Of a stretch of DNA of 64,000 bases, positions 27,093 through 36,040 are shown in pieces; positions within the stretch are counted from its first letter, which is position 1, and each line of letters begins with the position of its first letter. Source of the stretch: Thermomonospora echinospora (GTDB lineage Bacteria > Actinomycetota > Actinomycetes > Streptosporangiales > Streptosporangiaceae); contig NZ_FNVO01000003.1 of the NCBI RefSeq assembly GCF_900108175.1, positions 1 to 64,000 on the forward strand. Reading direction: 5' to 3'. A program made the translations under genes and the position numbers. Below the pieces are notes generated by a model that saw only the letters and a program-made list of their open reading frames with translations, was not told the DNA's origin and searched no databases.

Positions 27093-29693
27093 ATGGGCTT
27101 CGACGACGACTACAAGCGGGAGGTGCTGGAGCCCGCGCGGGCGGCCGGCGACCAGCCGCCGGAGGATCTGCGGGTGCGGTACCGGCTGGGCGACCCGCTG
27201 GTGCCCGGCCAGGTCGCCGAGCAGGTCCGGCAGGTGCGGCAGTGCTGGCGGCGCTCGCGCGGGCAGCTGAAGTACCGCAAGCTGATCGACCGGTTGGAGG
27301 CCGAGCATCGCGAGCTGGCGCCGCTGTTCGCCGCCGCCGAGCGGGGCGACCTGCGGCCGCTGACCGAGCGGCTGCGCGGCGGGCGGGAGCGGACCGAGCG
27401 GCGGCTGGCCGACGCCCGGGCGCGGCTGGCCGACGCGGCGGGCGGGCTGCGCATGGTGACCCCCGCCGAGGTGGAGGAGCTGGCGCGGGCGGCCGGCACC
27501 GGGCGGGCCGAGCTGGCGGCGGCCGCGGCGGCCGACCGGATCGAGATCCGCGAGCCGGACCGGCTGCCGCTCTCGCCGCCGTACGCCGGGTACCGCAAGG
27601 TGCGCGAGTCGCTGGACGTGCTGGGCCACCGGCATCTGGCGGAGTTCCTGTTCGGGGACGCGGCCGGGCCGATCCAGGTGCTGGGCGGGTTCGCCGCGCC
27701 GGGGGCGCCCGCCGGACCGGCGGCGCTGCCGGAGGCCGTGCGGGAGGCGGCCGAGCAGTGGGCCCGGCGCACCCGCGACAGCAGCAGCACGCACGCGGGC
27801 ACGGTGCTGGTGGCGCTGCGGGCGGTGCCGCCGGACGACCTGGTGCTGTACGACGTCGTCGCCAGGTTGCGGGAGCGGCGCCGGCAGCGGGCGTCGGAGG
27901 GCGCCCTGCTGCGGCACGCGGTCGAGGACCTCGGGATCGAGCCCGGTGACGCGCGCCGCCTGGTGTTCGCGGTGCTGCGCGAGAGCGGCCCCGGCGGCGG
28001 CCCGGCCGACCGGCTGCGGGCGCTGCTGGACGCGGGCGAGGTGTACGCCGCGGCGCTGCTCGGGGAGTCCCTGGACGAGGAGGACGGGCCGGACGTGCCG
28101 CCCGAGGCCGAACTGCTGGCCGAGGAGGCGCGGCAGCGGGTGGCGGCGGCCGTGCGGCTGCGGGACGCGGCCGGCGCCGAGCGCGACCCGGACCGGGCCT
28201 GGCGGATGCTGGCCGACGCGCTGGCGCTGGTGCGGGACCTGCCGGGAGCCGAGGAGCACCAGCGGCGGCTGCCGCCGCGTCCGGTGCCCCGGGTGGAGGC
28301 GGTCGCCGAGGGCACCGGGGTACGGCTGGACTGGGCGCCCAGCCCGTCCACGGTAGGCGAGATCACCTACGAGGTGGTGCGGCGGCGGGGGCGGTCGCCG
28401 GGCGGGGACGGTGACGGGGACCCGGTGGCCTCGGGCGCCACCGGGGCGTTCGACGTACGGCCGCCGGTCAACGTGCCGCTGTACTACGGGGTGCTGGCCC
28501 GGCGCGGCGAGGCGGTGGCGCCGATTGCGTGCACCGGCCCGGTCGTCGTACGTCCCGAGCCGCAGTCGGTGGAACTGGTGGCCGGCGACGGGGCGGTGAC
28601 CGGCCGGTGGACCGCCCCGCCGGGCGCCGCGCGGATCCTGGTGACCCGCGACGGACGGCCGGTCCCCGCGGAGCGGGACGGCTTCCGGGAGCCGGTGCCC
28701 AACGGGATCACCCATCACTACCGGATCTGCGCCGTCTACGCCGACGGCGAGGGGCGGGAGGTGGTGACGCCGGGGGTGGTGGCCTCGGCGACGCCGAACG
28801 CGCCGCCGGAGCCGGTGCGCGAGCTGACAGTGGAGTCCGACCCGGCCGATCCGGCGCGGGCGCTGGCCCGGTTCGCCCAGCCCGCCGGCGGCACCGTCGA
28901 GATCGTGATGCTGGACGCGCCGCCGCCGTGGCGGCCGGGCACGCTGCTGCCGGTGGCGGAGGTGCGGCACGCGGCCCGCCGGGTGCCGGCCACCCCGACG
29001 TCACGGGGCCTGGCGCTGCGCCCGGGCGGCGGCGGCTGGCTGCTGGCGGTGACGGTGGCCGGGGACACGGCGGCGATCGGCGCCTGCCACCGACATGTCA
29101 ATCTGCCCCCGCTGCCCGCGCTGGTGGCCGAGCGGCGGGGGGAGGCGGTGCACGTCGGCTTCGACTGGCCCGACGACATCGCGGAGGTGGAGGTGGCCTA
29201 CCGGGCCGGGACGGGCTCCCCGGCCGACGGGCGCCTGGTGGTCACCCGCGCCGCCTACGAGGCCCGCGGCGGGATCCATCTTCCGGTGCCGCCGGATCTG
29301 CCGGTCACGGTGACGGTGGCGCCGGCCGGGATGCGGCAGGGCTCCCGGGTGGTGGGCCCGGCCGTGGAGGCCACGGTGCCGGCCCGGCTCCAGGTCCGCT
29401 ACGACCTGGAGCGCTCAGGGCCGCCCTGGAAACGGTCGCTGACCATCCGGCTGCTGGCGCCGCGCCCACTGCGGCTGGCCCGGCTGACGCTGGTGCACCG
29501 GCCCGGCCAGGTGGCGCCGCAGCGCCCGGAGGACGGCCGGGCGCTCGGCTCCTGGGACGAGGTCCCGGTCCCCGGCGAGCTGTCGGTGTCGGCGCCCCGC
29601 GATCGGGGTCCATACTGGCTTCGCTGTTTCGCCGACGACGACTCCATCGAGCTGGTCGACCCCCCGGTCCGCCGTCTCGAGCACAACAGGTAA
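27093..29693 (+). CDS. Large FN3-like scaffold protein of the Hsp70/GTPase operon
   Basis: An 866-aa protein starting 10 bp after the Hsp70 gene. Residues 1-180 are helical and charged (HRELAPLFAAAERGDLRPL, ERTERRLADARARLADAAGG). The centre is helical, with a segment resembling a saposin/calponin-like regulatory domain. From about residue 390 onward come several beta-sandwich units of fibronectin-III character (RLDWAPSPSTVGEITYEVVRR; the PPEPVRELTVESD start of another; EVEVAYRAGTG). No enzyme motif, signal peptide or membrane helix is evident. It is probably a cytosolic scaffold or client presented by the Hsp70 to the GTPase proteins. The stop overlaps the start of a 41-aa ORF (TAATG). Confidence 0.8.
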   Translation: MGFDDDYKREVLEPARAAGDQPPEDLRVRYRLGDPLVPGQVAEQVRQVRQCWRRSRGQLKYRKLIDRLEAEHRELAPLFAAAERGDLRPLTERLRGGRERTERRLADARARLADAAGGLRMVTPAEVEELARAAGTGRAELAAAAAADRIEIREPDRLPLSPPYAGYRKVRESLDVLGHRHLAEFLFGDAAGPIQVLGGFAAPGAPAGPAALPEAVREAAEQWARRTRDSSSTHAGTVLVALRAVPPDDLVLYDVVARLRERRRQRASEGALLRHAVEDLGIEPGDARRLVFAVLRESGPGGGPADRLRALLDAGEVYAAALLGESLDEEDGPDVPPEAELLAEEARQRVAAAVRLRDAAGAERDPDRAWRMLADALALVRDLPGAEEHQRRLPPRPVPRVEAVAEGTGVRLDWAPSPSTVGEITYEVVRRRGRSPGGDGDGDPVASGATGAFDVRPPVNVPLYYGVLARRGEAVAPIACTGPVVVRPEPQSVELVAGDGAVTGRWTAPPGAARILVTRDGRPVPAERDGFREPVPNGITHHYRICAVYADGEGREVVTPGVVASATPNAPPEPVRELTVESDPADPARALARFAQPAGGTVEIVMLDAPPPWRPGTLLPVAEVRHAARRVPATPTSRGLALRPGGGGWLLAVTVAGDTAAIGACHRHVNLPPLPALVAERRGEAVHVGFDWPDDIAEVEVAYRAGTGSPADGRLVVTRAAYEARGGIHLPVPPDLPVTVTVAPAGMRQGSRVVGPAVEATVPARLQVRYDLERSGPPWKRSLTIRLLAPRPLRLARLTLVHRPGQVAPQRPEDGRALGSWDEVPVPGELSVSAPRDRGPYWLRCFADDDSIELVDPPVRRLEHNR

Positions 29694-29818
29694 TGCCCGG
29701 CCGGAAAACCGACGACGAAAGCTGCGGCGAGGACGACGTGCCACCACAGATCCCTTTCGGGGCCAGTGCCCCGTCTCCGGTCCCGACGACCGGGGCGGCA
29801 GCACGGGGAGCCTGCTGA
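29693..29818 (+). CDS. Candidate 41-aa small protein between scaffold and GTPase genes
   Basis: ATG at 29693 overlaps the scaffold stop in TAATG, and the stop at 29816-29818 is followed one base later by the GTG of the next gene. The tight packing on both sides is typical of coupled translation. The peptide (begins MPGRKTDDESCGEDD) is acidic then Pro/Ala-rich, with cysteines at 11 and 41. No homology was recognised. It could be a genuine small subunit or simply a coupling ORF that carries ribosomes across the gap. Confidence 0.45.
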   Translation: MPGRKTDDESCGEDDVPPQIPFGASAPSPVPTTGAAARGAC

Positions 29819-29819
29819 C

Positions 29820-31142
29820 GTGGGCAGGGGCAGACTGTCGCGGGCCTCGGGCCCGCCCCTGGGCAGGATCGGCATCCCCGGCCTGCGCGGCGGGGAGGAC
29901 GTCGGCTGCCCGTACTGCTTCGCCAGGGTGCCCGTCCAGCGGATCGAGTTCCGCTGCGTGGGCCGGGCGGGCCGGGCGCCGGGCTGCGCGCCCGAGCTGG
30001 ACGAGCGGCTGGCGGAGTATCTCGGCTCGACGGCGGGGGCGTCGCTGCCACCGGTGTTCGCGGCGCCCGGCCGCGGCGGCCGGGCCGACTGCCCCCGGTG
30101 CGGGCGGACGACCGGGCGTCGGGTGTGCCCGCACTGCCACAATCCGCTGCCCTCGGCGTACTGCGAGGCCCCCGGCAGGATCGTCGCGCTGGTGGGGGCG
30201 AAGAACGCCGGCAAGAGCACCTACATCGCGGTGCTGCTGCACGAGCTGATGAACCGGGTCGGCACCGAGCTGGACGCGTCCCTGGTGGCCTGTGACGACC
30301 GCACCATCGACCGGTACAAGCGGGACTTCGCCCGGCCGCTGTACGAGGAGCGGCGGCTGCTGCCGACCACCGCCAGCGCCGCCACCGCCCCTCGCGAGCC
30401 GCTGGTCTACCTGCTGACCCGGACCCGGCGGGCGCGGCGCCGCCCGCCGGCCCAGATGGCCAGGCTGGCGCGGCTGGCTGGCCGGGAGCGCACCGAGTCG
30501 CTGGCGCTGGTGCTGTTCGACACCGCCGGGGAGGACCTGCGCAGCCGGGAGGTGCGGGACCTGCACCTGCGCTATCTGGAGGCGGCCGACGCGATCGTCT
30601 TCCTGGTCGACCCGCTGGAGCTGCCGGGGGCGCGGGCGGCCGTCCGCGACGAGGCGGCGGCGGCCCTGCCGGCGGCGCCGCCCGACCCCGACGGTGAGCC
30701 GATCAACGTGATCGCCCGGGTGACCGAGGCGCTGCGGCAGCGGCGGGGCACCCGGCCCGGCGAGCGGCTGCCGGTGCCGGTGGCGGTGGCGCTGACCAAG
30801 ATCGACGCGCTGGCCCCGGCGCTGGCCCGGCAGTCGGCGCTGCACCGCTCGCGCCCGTCGCCGGGGACGCTGGACCTGGACGACCGGGAGGCGGTCGACG
30901 CCCAGGTGCGGGGCCTGCTGCACCAGTGGCAGGCCGGGCAGCTGGATGTGTACCTGCGCCAGCAGTACGCCGAGTACGCGCTGTTCGGGGTCTCGGCGCT
31001 GGGCGGGATGCCCAGCGACGGCCGGGTGGGCACCGGCGGGGTCCGGCCGCACCGGGTGGAGGATCCGCTGCTGTGGCTGCTGTACCGGTTCGGGATGCTC
31101 GAAGGGACGCGCGGCGCGGTGACCGACGGGAACGGGGGCTGA
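29820..31142 (+). CDS. Zinc-ribbon TRAFAC-type GTPase (DO-GTPase-like)
   Basis: A 440-aa cytosolic GTPase. The N-terminus has two zinc-ribbon-like knuckle sets (CPYCFARV ... and CPRCGRTTGRRVCPHCHNP). The G domain follows: G1 VGAKNAGKSTY near residue 125, G3 LFDTAGED, G4 ALTKIDAL. This matches the 'double-GTPase' group found computationally beside GAP1 proteins in actinobacterial conflict systems. GTG 29820 has GGGGAG 9 nt upstream. The gene is followed 3 bp later by the GAP1-like gene. It probably acts as a nucleotide-dependent switch controlling that system. Confidence 0.85.
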   Translation: MGRGRLSRASGPPLGRIGIPGLRGGEDVGCPYCFARVPVQRIEFRCVGRAGRAPGCAPELDERLAEYLGSTAGASLPPVFAAPGRGGRADCPRCGRTTGRRVCPHCHNPLPSAYCEAPGRIVALVGAKNAGKSTYIAVLLHELMNRVGTELDASLVACDDRTIDRYKRDFARPLYEERRLLPTTASAATAPREPLVYLLTRTRRARRRPPAQMARLARLAGRERTESLALVLFDTAGEDLRSREVRDLHLRYLEAADAIVFLVDPLELPGARAAVRDEAAAALPAAPPDPDGEPINVIARVTEALRQRRGTRPGERLPVPVAVALTKIDALAPALARQSALHRSRPSPGTLDLDDREAVDAQVRGLLHQWQAGQLDVYLRQQYAEYALFGVSALGGMPSDGRVGTGGVRPHRVEDPLLWLLYRFGMLEGTRGAVTDGNGG

Positions 31143-31145
31143 CAG

Positions 31146-33521
31146 GTGGCCTGGCAGCTGCACTACACCTCGGCCCGCAGCGGGCCGACGGGCCGGTCGG
31201 GATTTCAGTTCGTCGCCGAGACCCCGGGCCTGCCGCCGGGGGTGCGGGCGGCGGTGACCCCGTTCATGGCGTACCGGCCGCCGCCGGACGCGCCGCTGTC
31301 GCCGAATCCGCAGGAGCTGGAGCGCTTCCCGGTCGCGCTGGCCTACGAGCCGGTGGGCGGGCGGGCGCTGCTGGTGCGGTCGCGCTATCTGGGCCAGGAC
31401 TACTCCGGGCGGTACGGCAACTTCTTCGCGCACGCCGTGGTGGCCGAGCGGGAGGAGCTGGAGGGGCTGCGGCCGATCGAGCTGTGGCAGGCGGAGATCT
31501 GGGCGGAGCGGCCGGGCGAGGGCGAGCTGGCGGCGCTGGAGGACCTGCCGCCCGGCGCCGGGGTCTCCCCCGAGACGCTGGCCGGACGGATGGCCGGCGA
31601 CGGCTCTCACCGGCTGCTGGTGCGGCTGGTGGACGCGGCGGTGGCGGCGCTGGAGCGGGGGCACGGCCGGCTGGTGCTGGTGTGCGAGGACGCCGAGCCG
31701 ATCGTGCGGTGGATCGCGGTGTTGTCGTACTCGCTGCCGGCGGCGGCCACGGCACGGCTGTCGTTCACCACTTTCAGCGCCGATCCCGCCGGAGCGCCGC
31801 ACCGGGTGGTGGGTACCACCCCCGGCGTCTGGTCGGCCGCCCACCACGACGACCCGGCGTTCTTCGTGGGCCCTGACTCCGGCGAGGACTCCACCGGGAG
31901 CGAGGACGACGGCGAGGGCGGACGGTTCGCGCGGACGGTGGCGGCCTGCTGGCGCGACCGCGACTTCGCCGGCCTGGACGCGCTCGGCGAGCTGGCCGCC
32001 GTCCAGTTCGCCGACGGTGCGGGCGACGGCGGGCTGCGCGGGGCGGACGGGCTGCCGCTGGCGCGGGTACTGGACCGGGCGGCGGCGCTGCTGGCGCTGT
32101 GCCGGGGCGAGGAGGGGGTGGCGCCGCAGGAGGAGGCGGCCGCCGCCGAGCTGCTGACCCGGCACGGCGCCCGGGTCCCCGAGTGGGTGTGGACGGAGCT
32201 CGTCCCGGCGCTGCCGGGAGTCGGCTTCGACTTGGCGCTGGCGATGCACACGTGGGCGCGGCGGACGAAGGCCGCCGACGTCGCCGACCGGTGCGCGGCG
32301 CGCTGCGTGATCCTGGCGCTGGAGGATCCGGCGCTGGCCGCCCGGCTGCCGGAGTGCGAGCTGCCGGACGAGGCCCTGGCGCGGCTGACCCCGCTGGTGG
32401 TGCGGGCGCTGGAGCGGGCCGCCGGCCTCACCGAGGTGGGCCGGCTGCTGGCGCTGGCCTCACGGATCGGCGCCGTGCTGCCCGCCGAGGACGTCCGGTC
32501 GGCCGCCGCCGGGTGCGCCCGCCGCGGCGCGGGCGACCTGCCCGAGGCGATGGCCGCCGCCCCGGCGCAGTGGCGCGAGCGGCTGGCCGACGGCGTGGTG
32601 GCCGGGCTGGCGCAGGTCGACCCGCGCGAACGCGCGGGCCTGCTCACCGACCGGGCCTGCGATCTGCTGCAGGCGCGGGACTGGACACAGGAGCCCGGGG
32701 TGGGGCTGACGGTCCTGGCGTCGGTGGGCCGCCGTCACCGGGACCGCCGGGTGGACGTCACCGGAGCGCTGCTGCGGCTGTCGGGCCCGGACGCCGGGGA
32801 GGTCGACGCCGTCCTGCGGGAGGTGTGGGCGGTGCCGGCGGCGGCGCAGGAGTGCGGCGCCCTGCTGGACGCCTACGAGGAGCTGGTGCCGCGCTATCCG
32901 GCGCTGGCCGCCCTGCCGTCGCGGACGTTCCGGCAGGCCGCGCTGGACGGCGACACGGCACTGGAGGATCCGGTGCTGCTGCGGGTGGCCGGGCAGGTGC
33001 TGGCGGCCTTCCCCGAGGGCGAGCGCGCCGAACGGGACGCCTCCGTGCTCATCGCCTACGCCAAGACCGTCGGCGCGGTGAAGGCGGAGGCCGCCGCCGC
33101 GGGGCTGGACGCCGTGCACGCCGCCGCGGGGCGGGCGACGGCGGAGCTGTGCGAGGCCGTCTTCGCCGGGGCGGCCCGCCGGCTGGCCCGCCGCGACCCC
33201 GGGTTCCGGGCGGCGGTGCTGGCGGGCGTGTCCGCCTCGGTCCGCACCCGGCTGGCCGGGCGCTGGATGGAGCCGCGGGGGCGGGGCCTGTGGGGGCGTT
33301 CGGGATTCGGCGCCGCCCAGCGCAACGAGCTGGTCGAGGTCGCGCTGCGGCTGCGGCTGGCCGGCGCGTCCGAGCCCCGGCTGGAGGCGTGGGCGCGCGC
33401 CGCCGCCGGCCGGTGGCGGGCGGCCCGGCAGCTGGAGACGTACCTGCGCGACGAGCCCGGCCTGCGCGAGGAGCTGCGCAGGCTGGTCTCCGACGCCCCG
33501 GCCGGCCGGCGGGAGGGCTGA
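31146..33521 (+). CDS. GTPase-associated protein 1 (GAP1)-like protein
   Basis: A 791-aa soluble protein. The N-terminal domain (WQLHYTSARSGPTGRSGF, PFMAYRPPPDAP, YSGRYGNFFAHAVV, about 1-150) fits the GAP1-N2 type. A middle helical domain and a long C-terminal array of helical repeats follow (for example RCAARCVILALEDPALAARL). GAP1 proteins are encoded beside TRAFAC GTPases and are proposed to regulate or be regulated by them; no biochemical activity is established. The GTG start lies 3 bp after the first GTPase stop and the stop 3 bp before the second GTPase gene, so the three are one translational block. Confidence 0.85.
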   Translation: MAWQLHYTSARSGPTGRSGFQFVAETPGLPPGVRAAVTPFMAYRPPPDAPLSPNPQELERFPVALAYEPVGGRALLVRSRYLGQDYSGRYGNFFAHAVVAEREELEGLRPIELWQAEIWAERPGEGELAALEDLPPGAGVSPETLAGRMAGDGSHRLLVRLVDAAVAALERGHGRLVLVCEDAEPIVRWIAVLSYSLPAAATARLSFTTFSADPAGAPHRVVGTTPGVWSAAHHDDPAFFVGPDSGEDSTGSEDDGEGGRFARTVAACWRDRDFAGLDALGELAAVQFADGAGDGGLRGADGLPLARVLDRAAALLALCRGEEGVAPQEEAAAAELLTRHGARVPEWVWTELVPALPGVGFDLALAMHTWARRTKAADVADRCAARCVILALEDPALAARLPECELPDEALARLTPLVVRALERAAGLTEVGRLLALASRIGAVLPAEDVRSAAAGCARRGAGDLPEAMAAAPAQWRERLADGVVAGLAQVDPRERAGLLTDRACDLLQARDWTQEPGVGLTVLASVGRRHRDRRVDVTGALLRLSGPDAGEVDAVLREVWAVPAAAQECGALLDAYEELVPRYPALAALPSRTFRQAALDGDTALEDPVLLRVAGQVLAAFPEGERAERDASVLIAYAKTVGAVKAEAAAAGLDAVHAAAGRATAELCEAVFAGAARRLARRDPGFRAAVLAGVSASVRTRLAGRWMEPRGRGLWGRSGFGAAQRNELVEVALRLRLAGASEPRLEAWARAAAGRWRAARQLETYLRDEPGLREELRRLVSDAPAGRREG

Positions 33522-33524
33522 GCG

Positions 33525-35309
33525 ATGCCCGCCGTCATGGTCGTCCTGCTCATCGCCTTGTGGCTGGGCGCCATGTGGGTGGGCTTCGTCGTCATCTTCC
33601 CGGTGCTGTTCACGCTCACGCTGCTGACCGCTGGGGCCGCCGCGCTCGGGTTCGCCTACCTGCAGGCGTGGCGGACGCTCACCCCGGTCACCGCCAAGGG
33701 GCCCTCGCCCGTCCCGGTGCCGGACGTGGCCTACCGGCACTACCTGCTGGACCAGGTGTGGCGTGACTGGTGGGCCGTGGCCCGGGTGGTCGTCCCATGG
33801 GCCTGGCAGTCCGCCCGGGCGGTGACGGGGAGGGTCACCCGCACGCTGCTGGGCGGGCTGTGGGGTTACTTCCTGTTCCCGGTGTGGCTGGCGCTGTACG
33901 CGGGCATCGCGGTGGCGGCCCTGCCCGCCACGGTCATCGGCGTCGCGCTGACGGCCATCTACGGGATCGTCTCGCTGGTGGGCCTGGGCGGGTGGCTGGG
34001 CTGTGTGGCGTTGCTGGGCCTGGTCGAGCGCGCGTTCATGGCGTACGGGCGGATCCTGCAGACCTGCCCGCACCCGTTCTGCTACGAGAAGATCGCGCTG
34101 CCGGTGTACGAGTGCCCCGGCTGCGGCACCCGGCACCGGCGGCTGGCCCCCGGCACGGCGGGCGCGTTCCGGCACGTGTGCCGGTGCGGAGCGCGGCTGC
34201 CGACCACGATCCCGCTCGGCCGGTACCGGCTGACCGCCTACTGCCCGCACTGCAACGGGCGGCTGCCGGAGCGGATCGGCCGGGTGCGGGTGGAGCCGCT
34301 GCCGTTCGTCGGGGGTCCGGCGGCGGGCAAGACGACGTTCATGTTCCTAGCCATCCGGGCGCTGCACGCGCGGGCCCGGTCGGCGCGCGGCAGGCTGGCG
34401 TTCGTCGAGCGGCGGCACGCGCAGGCGTACGCGGGCGCGGTGCGGGAGTTCCAGCGCGGGGGGCGGCTGGCCAAGACCGGCCCGGAGCTGCCGCTGGCCA
34501 CCATGGTGGACGTGGAGCTGCCCGGCGCGGGGCATCGCATCCTCTACCTGTTCGACCCGGCGGGCGAGCACTTCACCGGAGCGACCGAGATGGAGTCGCT
34601 GCGCTATCTCGACCACGGAGAGGCACTGCTGTTCGTGGTGGACCCGTTTGCGCTGCCGGCGGTGCGGCGGGCGCTGAGCGAGGACGAGCAGGTCGCGGTG
34701 GAACGGGCGGCGCCGTCCTCAGAGGAGGACCCGGCCGACACCCTGCAACGGGTGCTGAACGAGCTGCGCTCGCGCCCGGACCGGGGCCGGCAGCGGCGGG
34801 TGGCGGTGGTGCTGACCAAGACGGACCTGCTGCGCAGCACCATGGTCGGCCGCTCGCTGGAGTGCCCGGACGGCCCGTTGCCGGACGGGCCGGACGGGCC
34901 GGACGGCGTCGCGGACGCCGGGGGCGCCCGGGTGCGCCGCTGGCTGGACGAGGTGGGGCTGGGCAACGCTATCCGGGCGCTAGACCAGCTGGCGGGGCAG
35001 GTCCGTTACTTCGGCTCGGGGCTGGACACCGCCCCGTTCGAGGTGGCGGACCTGCTGGGCTGGGTGACGGGCCTGCCGGCGGACGGGCGGCGGCCCGCCC
35101 CCGGCGCGGACGCCCCAGATCCGGCCGACGAGGTGCCCGGAACGGCCCCGCTGCGCGATCCGTGGCCGGTCCGGGGCCGGGAGAACGCGTTGGTCCCCAT
35201 CGGCTACCAGGCGGGCCGCTGGTCGGTCTTCGCCGGGCTGGTGGTGCTGGGCGTCGCCGCACTGGCCCTGGGCGTCGGTCAGGGCGTGCAGGCCCTGCCC
35301 TGGACCTAG
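33525..35309 (+). CDS. Membrane-anchored zinc-ribbon GTPase (DO-GTPase-like)
   Basis: A 594-aa membrane protein. The N-terminal segments MVVLLIALWLGAMWVGFV and VLFTLTLLTAGAAALGFAYL are followed by a further hydrophobic block near 125-170. Zinc-binding clusters CPHPFCYE, CPGCGTRH, HVCRCGAR and CPHCNGR come next. The G domain has G1 VGGPAAGKTT, G3 LFDPAGEHF and G4 VLTKTDLL. A last membrane helix (SVFAGLVVLGVAALALGV) ends the protein. A tandem repeat encodes PDGPDGPDG near residue 450. Together with the soluble GTPase and GAP1 it forms the effector or membrane end of the operon. It ends 22 bp from the convergent tetR gene. Confidence 0.85.
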   Translation: MPAVMVVLLIALWLGAMWVGFVVIFPVLFTLTLLTAGAAALGFAYLQAWRTLTPVTAKGPSPVPVPDVAYRHYLLDQVWRDWWAVARVVVPWAWQSARAVTGRVTRTLLGGLWGYFLFPVWLALYAGIAVAALPATVIGVALTAIYGIVSLVGLGGWLGCVALLGLVERAFMAYGRILQTCPHPFCYEKIALPVYECPGCGTRHRRLAPGTAGAFRHVCRCGARLPTTIPLGRYRLTAYCPHCNGRLPERIGRVRVEPLPFVGGPAAGKTTFMFLAIRALHARARSARGRLAFVERRHAQAYAGAVREFQRGGRLAKTGPELPLATMVDVELPGAGHRILYLFDPAGEHFTGATEMESLRYLDHGEALLFVVDPFALPAVRRALSEDEQVAVERAAPSSEEDPADTLQRVLNELRSRPDRGRQRRVAVVLTKTDLLRSTMVGRSLECPDGPLPDGPDGPDGVADAGGARVRRWLDEVGLGNAIRALDQLAGQVRYFGSGLDTAPFEVADLLGWVTGLPADGRRPAPGADAPDPADEVPGTAPLRDPWPVRGRENALVPIGYQAGRWSVFAGLVVLGVAALALGVGQGVQALPWT

Positions 35310-35331
35310 CGGGGTGCGGACGGTGCCGCTC

Positions 35332-35949
35332 TCAGGCCGGGTCGCGGCGGGGTTCCAGGGCGGCCAGTACGAAGTCGGCGACCTCCGCGGCGAAGCGGGC
35401 GGCGGACTTGGGGCCGTCGGCCCGGTACCAGCGGGGCATCTCGTTGACCATGCCGAAGACCACCAGGGTCACGGTGTCGGCGGGGGCCACCGGCGCGAAC
35501 ACCCCCTCGCGCTGCCCCCGCTCGACGATCTCACGGAAGGCCACGTGGTAGCGGCGCCGGTCGGCGCGGACGGCGGCCATCCGGGTGCGGTCGAGCCGGT
35601 GCATCTCCCGGGAGAAGACCTGGGCCTCGTCGATGTGCTCGGCGGTGGAGGTCACCAGTTCCCCGATGACCGCCCGCACCGTGGCGGGCGGGTCCAGCCC
35701 CGCCGCCAGGATCCGTTCCAGGTCGGCCAACTGCCGGGTGATCAGCGAGCGGTAGATCTCGTGCAGCAGGTCCTGCTTGGAGTCGAAGTAGTGGTAGAGG
35801 CCGCCCTTGGTGATCTCGGCGCGGTCCACGATCTGCTGCACCGAGGTGCCGTCGAAGCCCCGCTCGGCGAAAAGCCGCACCGCGGCGGCCAGGATGCGCC
35901 GCTCCACCCGCGACGTCCGCGCCCCGGCGGGCCGCCCACCACCGGCCAT
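35332..35949 (-). CDS. TetR-family repressor
   Basis: A 205-aa dimeric repressor. The helix-turn-helix is FDGTSVQQIVDRAEITKGGL, followed by YHYFDSKQDLLHEIY. The C-terminal ligand domain (about 65-200) resembles repressors of acyl-CoA or lipid catabolism, without a specific match. ATG 35949 has GGAAGGA at 7 nt. It is divergent from the phosphotriesterase-family gene, and a perfect palindrome lies between them, so autorepression and control of that neighbour are likely. Confidence 0.92.
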   Translation of the reverse strand: MAGGGRPAGARTSRVERRILAAAVRLFAERGFDGTSVQQIVDRAEITKGGLYHYFDSKQDLLHEIYRSLITRQLADLERILAAGLDPPATVRAVIGELVTSTAEHIDEAQVFSREMHRLDRTRMAAVRADRRRYHVAFREIVERGQREGVFAPVAPADTVTLVVFGMVNEMPRWYRADGPKSAARFAAEVADFVLAALEPRRDPA

Positions 35950-36007
35950 GCGCCCCGTCCTTCCGCCGCTGTTCACCTTTGGCCCCGTCTCCTCTAAGTT
36001 TGCCAGG

Positions 36008-36023
36008 TACCGACCAGTCGGTA
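36008..36023. promoter_or_regulatory. Probable TetR operator
   Basis: TACCGACCAGTCGGTA is a perfect 16-bp inverted repeat (7-bp arms, CA centre) placed 18 bp before the TTG start of the phosphotriesterase gene and 59 bp before tetR. Its form is that of many actinobacterial TetR operators for lipid-type regulons. Confidence 0.8.
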
Positions 36024-36040
36024 TCCGAGGAGGACGGGTC

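Noticed and set aside
25484-27094. 536-aa minus-strand frame opposite the Hsp70 gene
   Set aside because: It is the complement of an unambiguous Hsp70, and its composition is typical of shadow frames.
34864-34912. GGACGGGCC tandem repeat in the membrane GTPase gene
   Set aside because: It is an in-frame low-complexity linker (PDGPDGPDG) outside the GTPase motifs, without sign of mobility.
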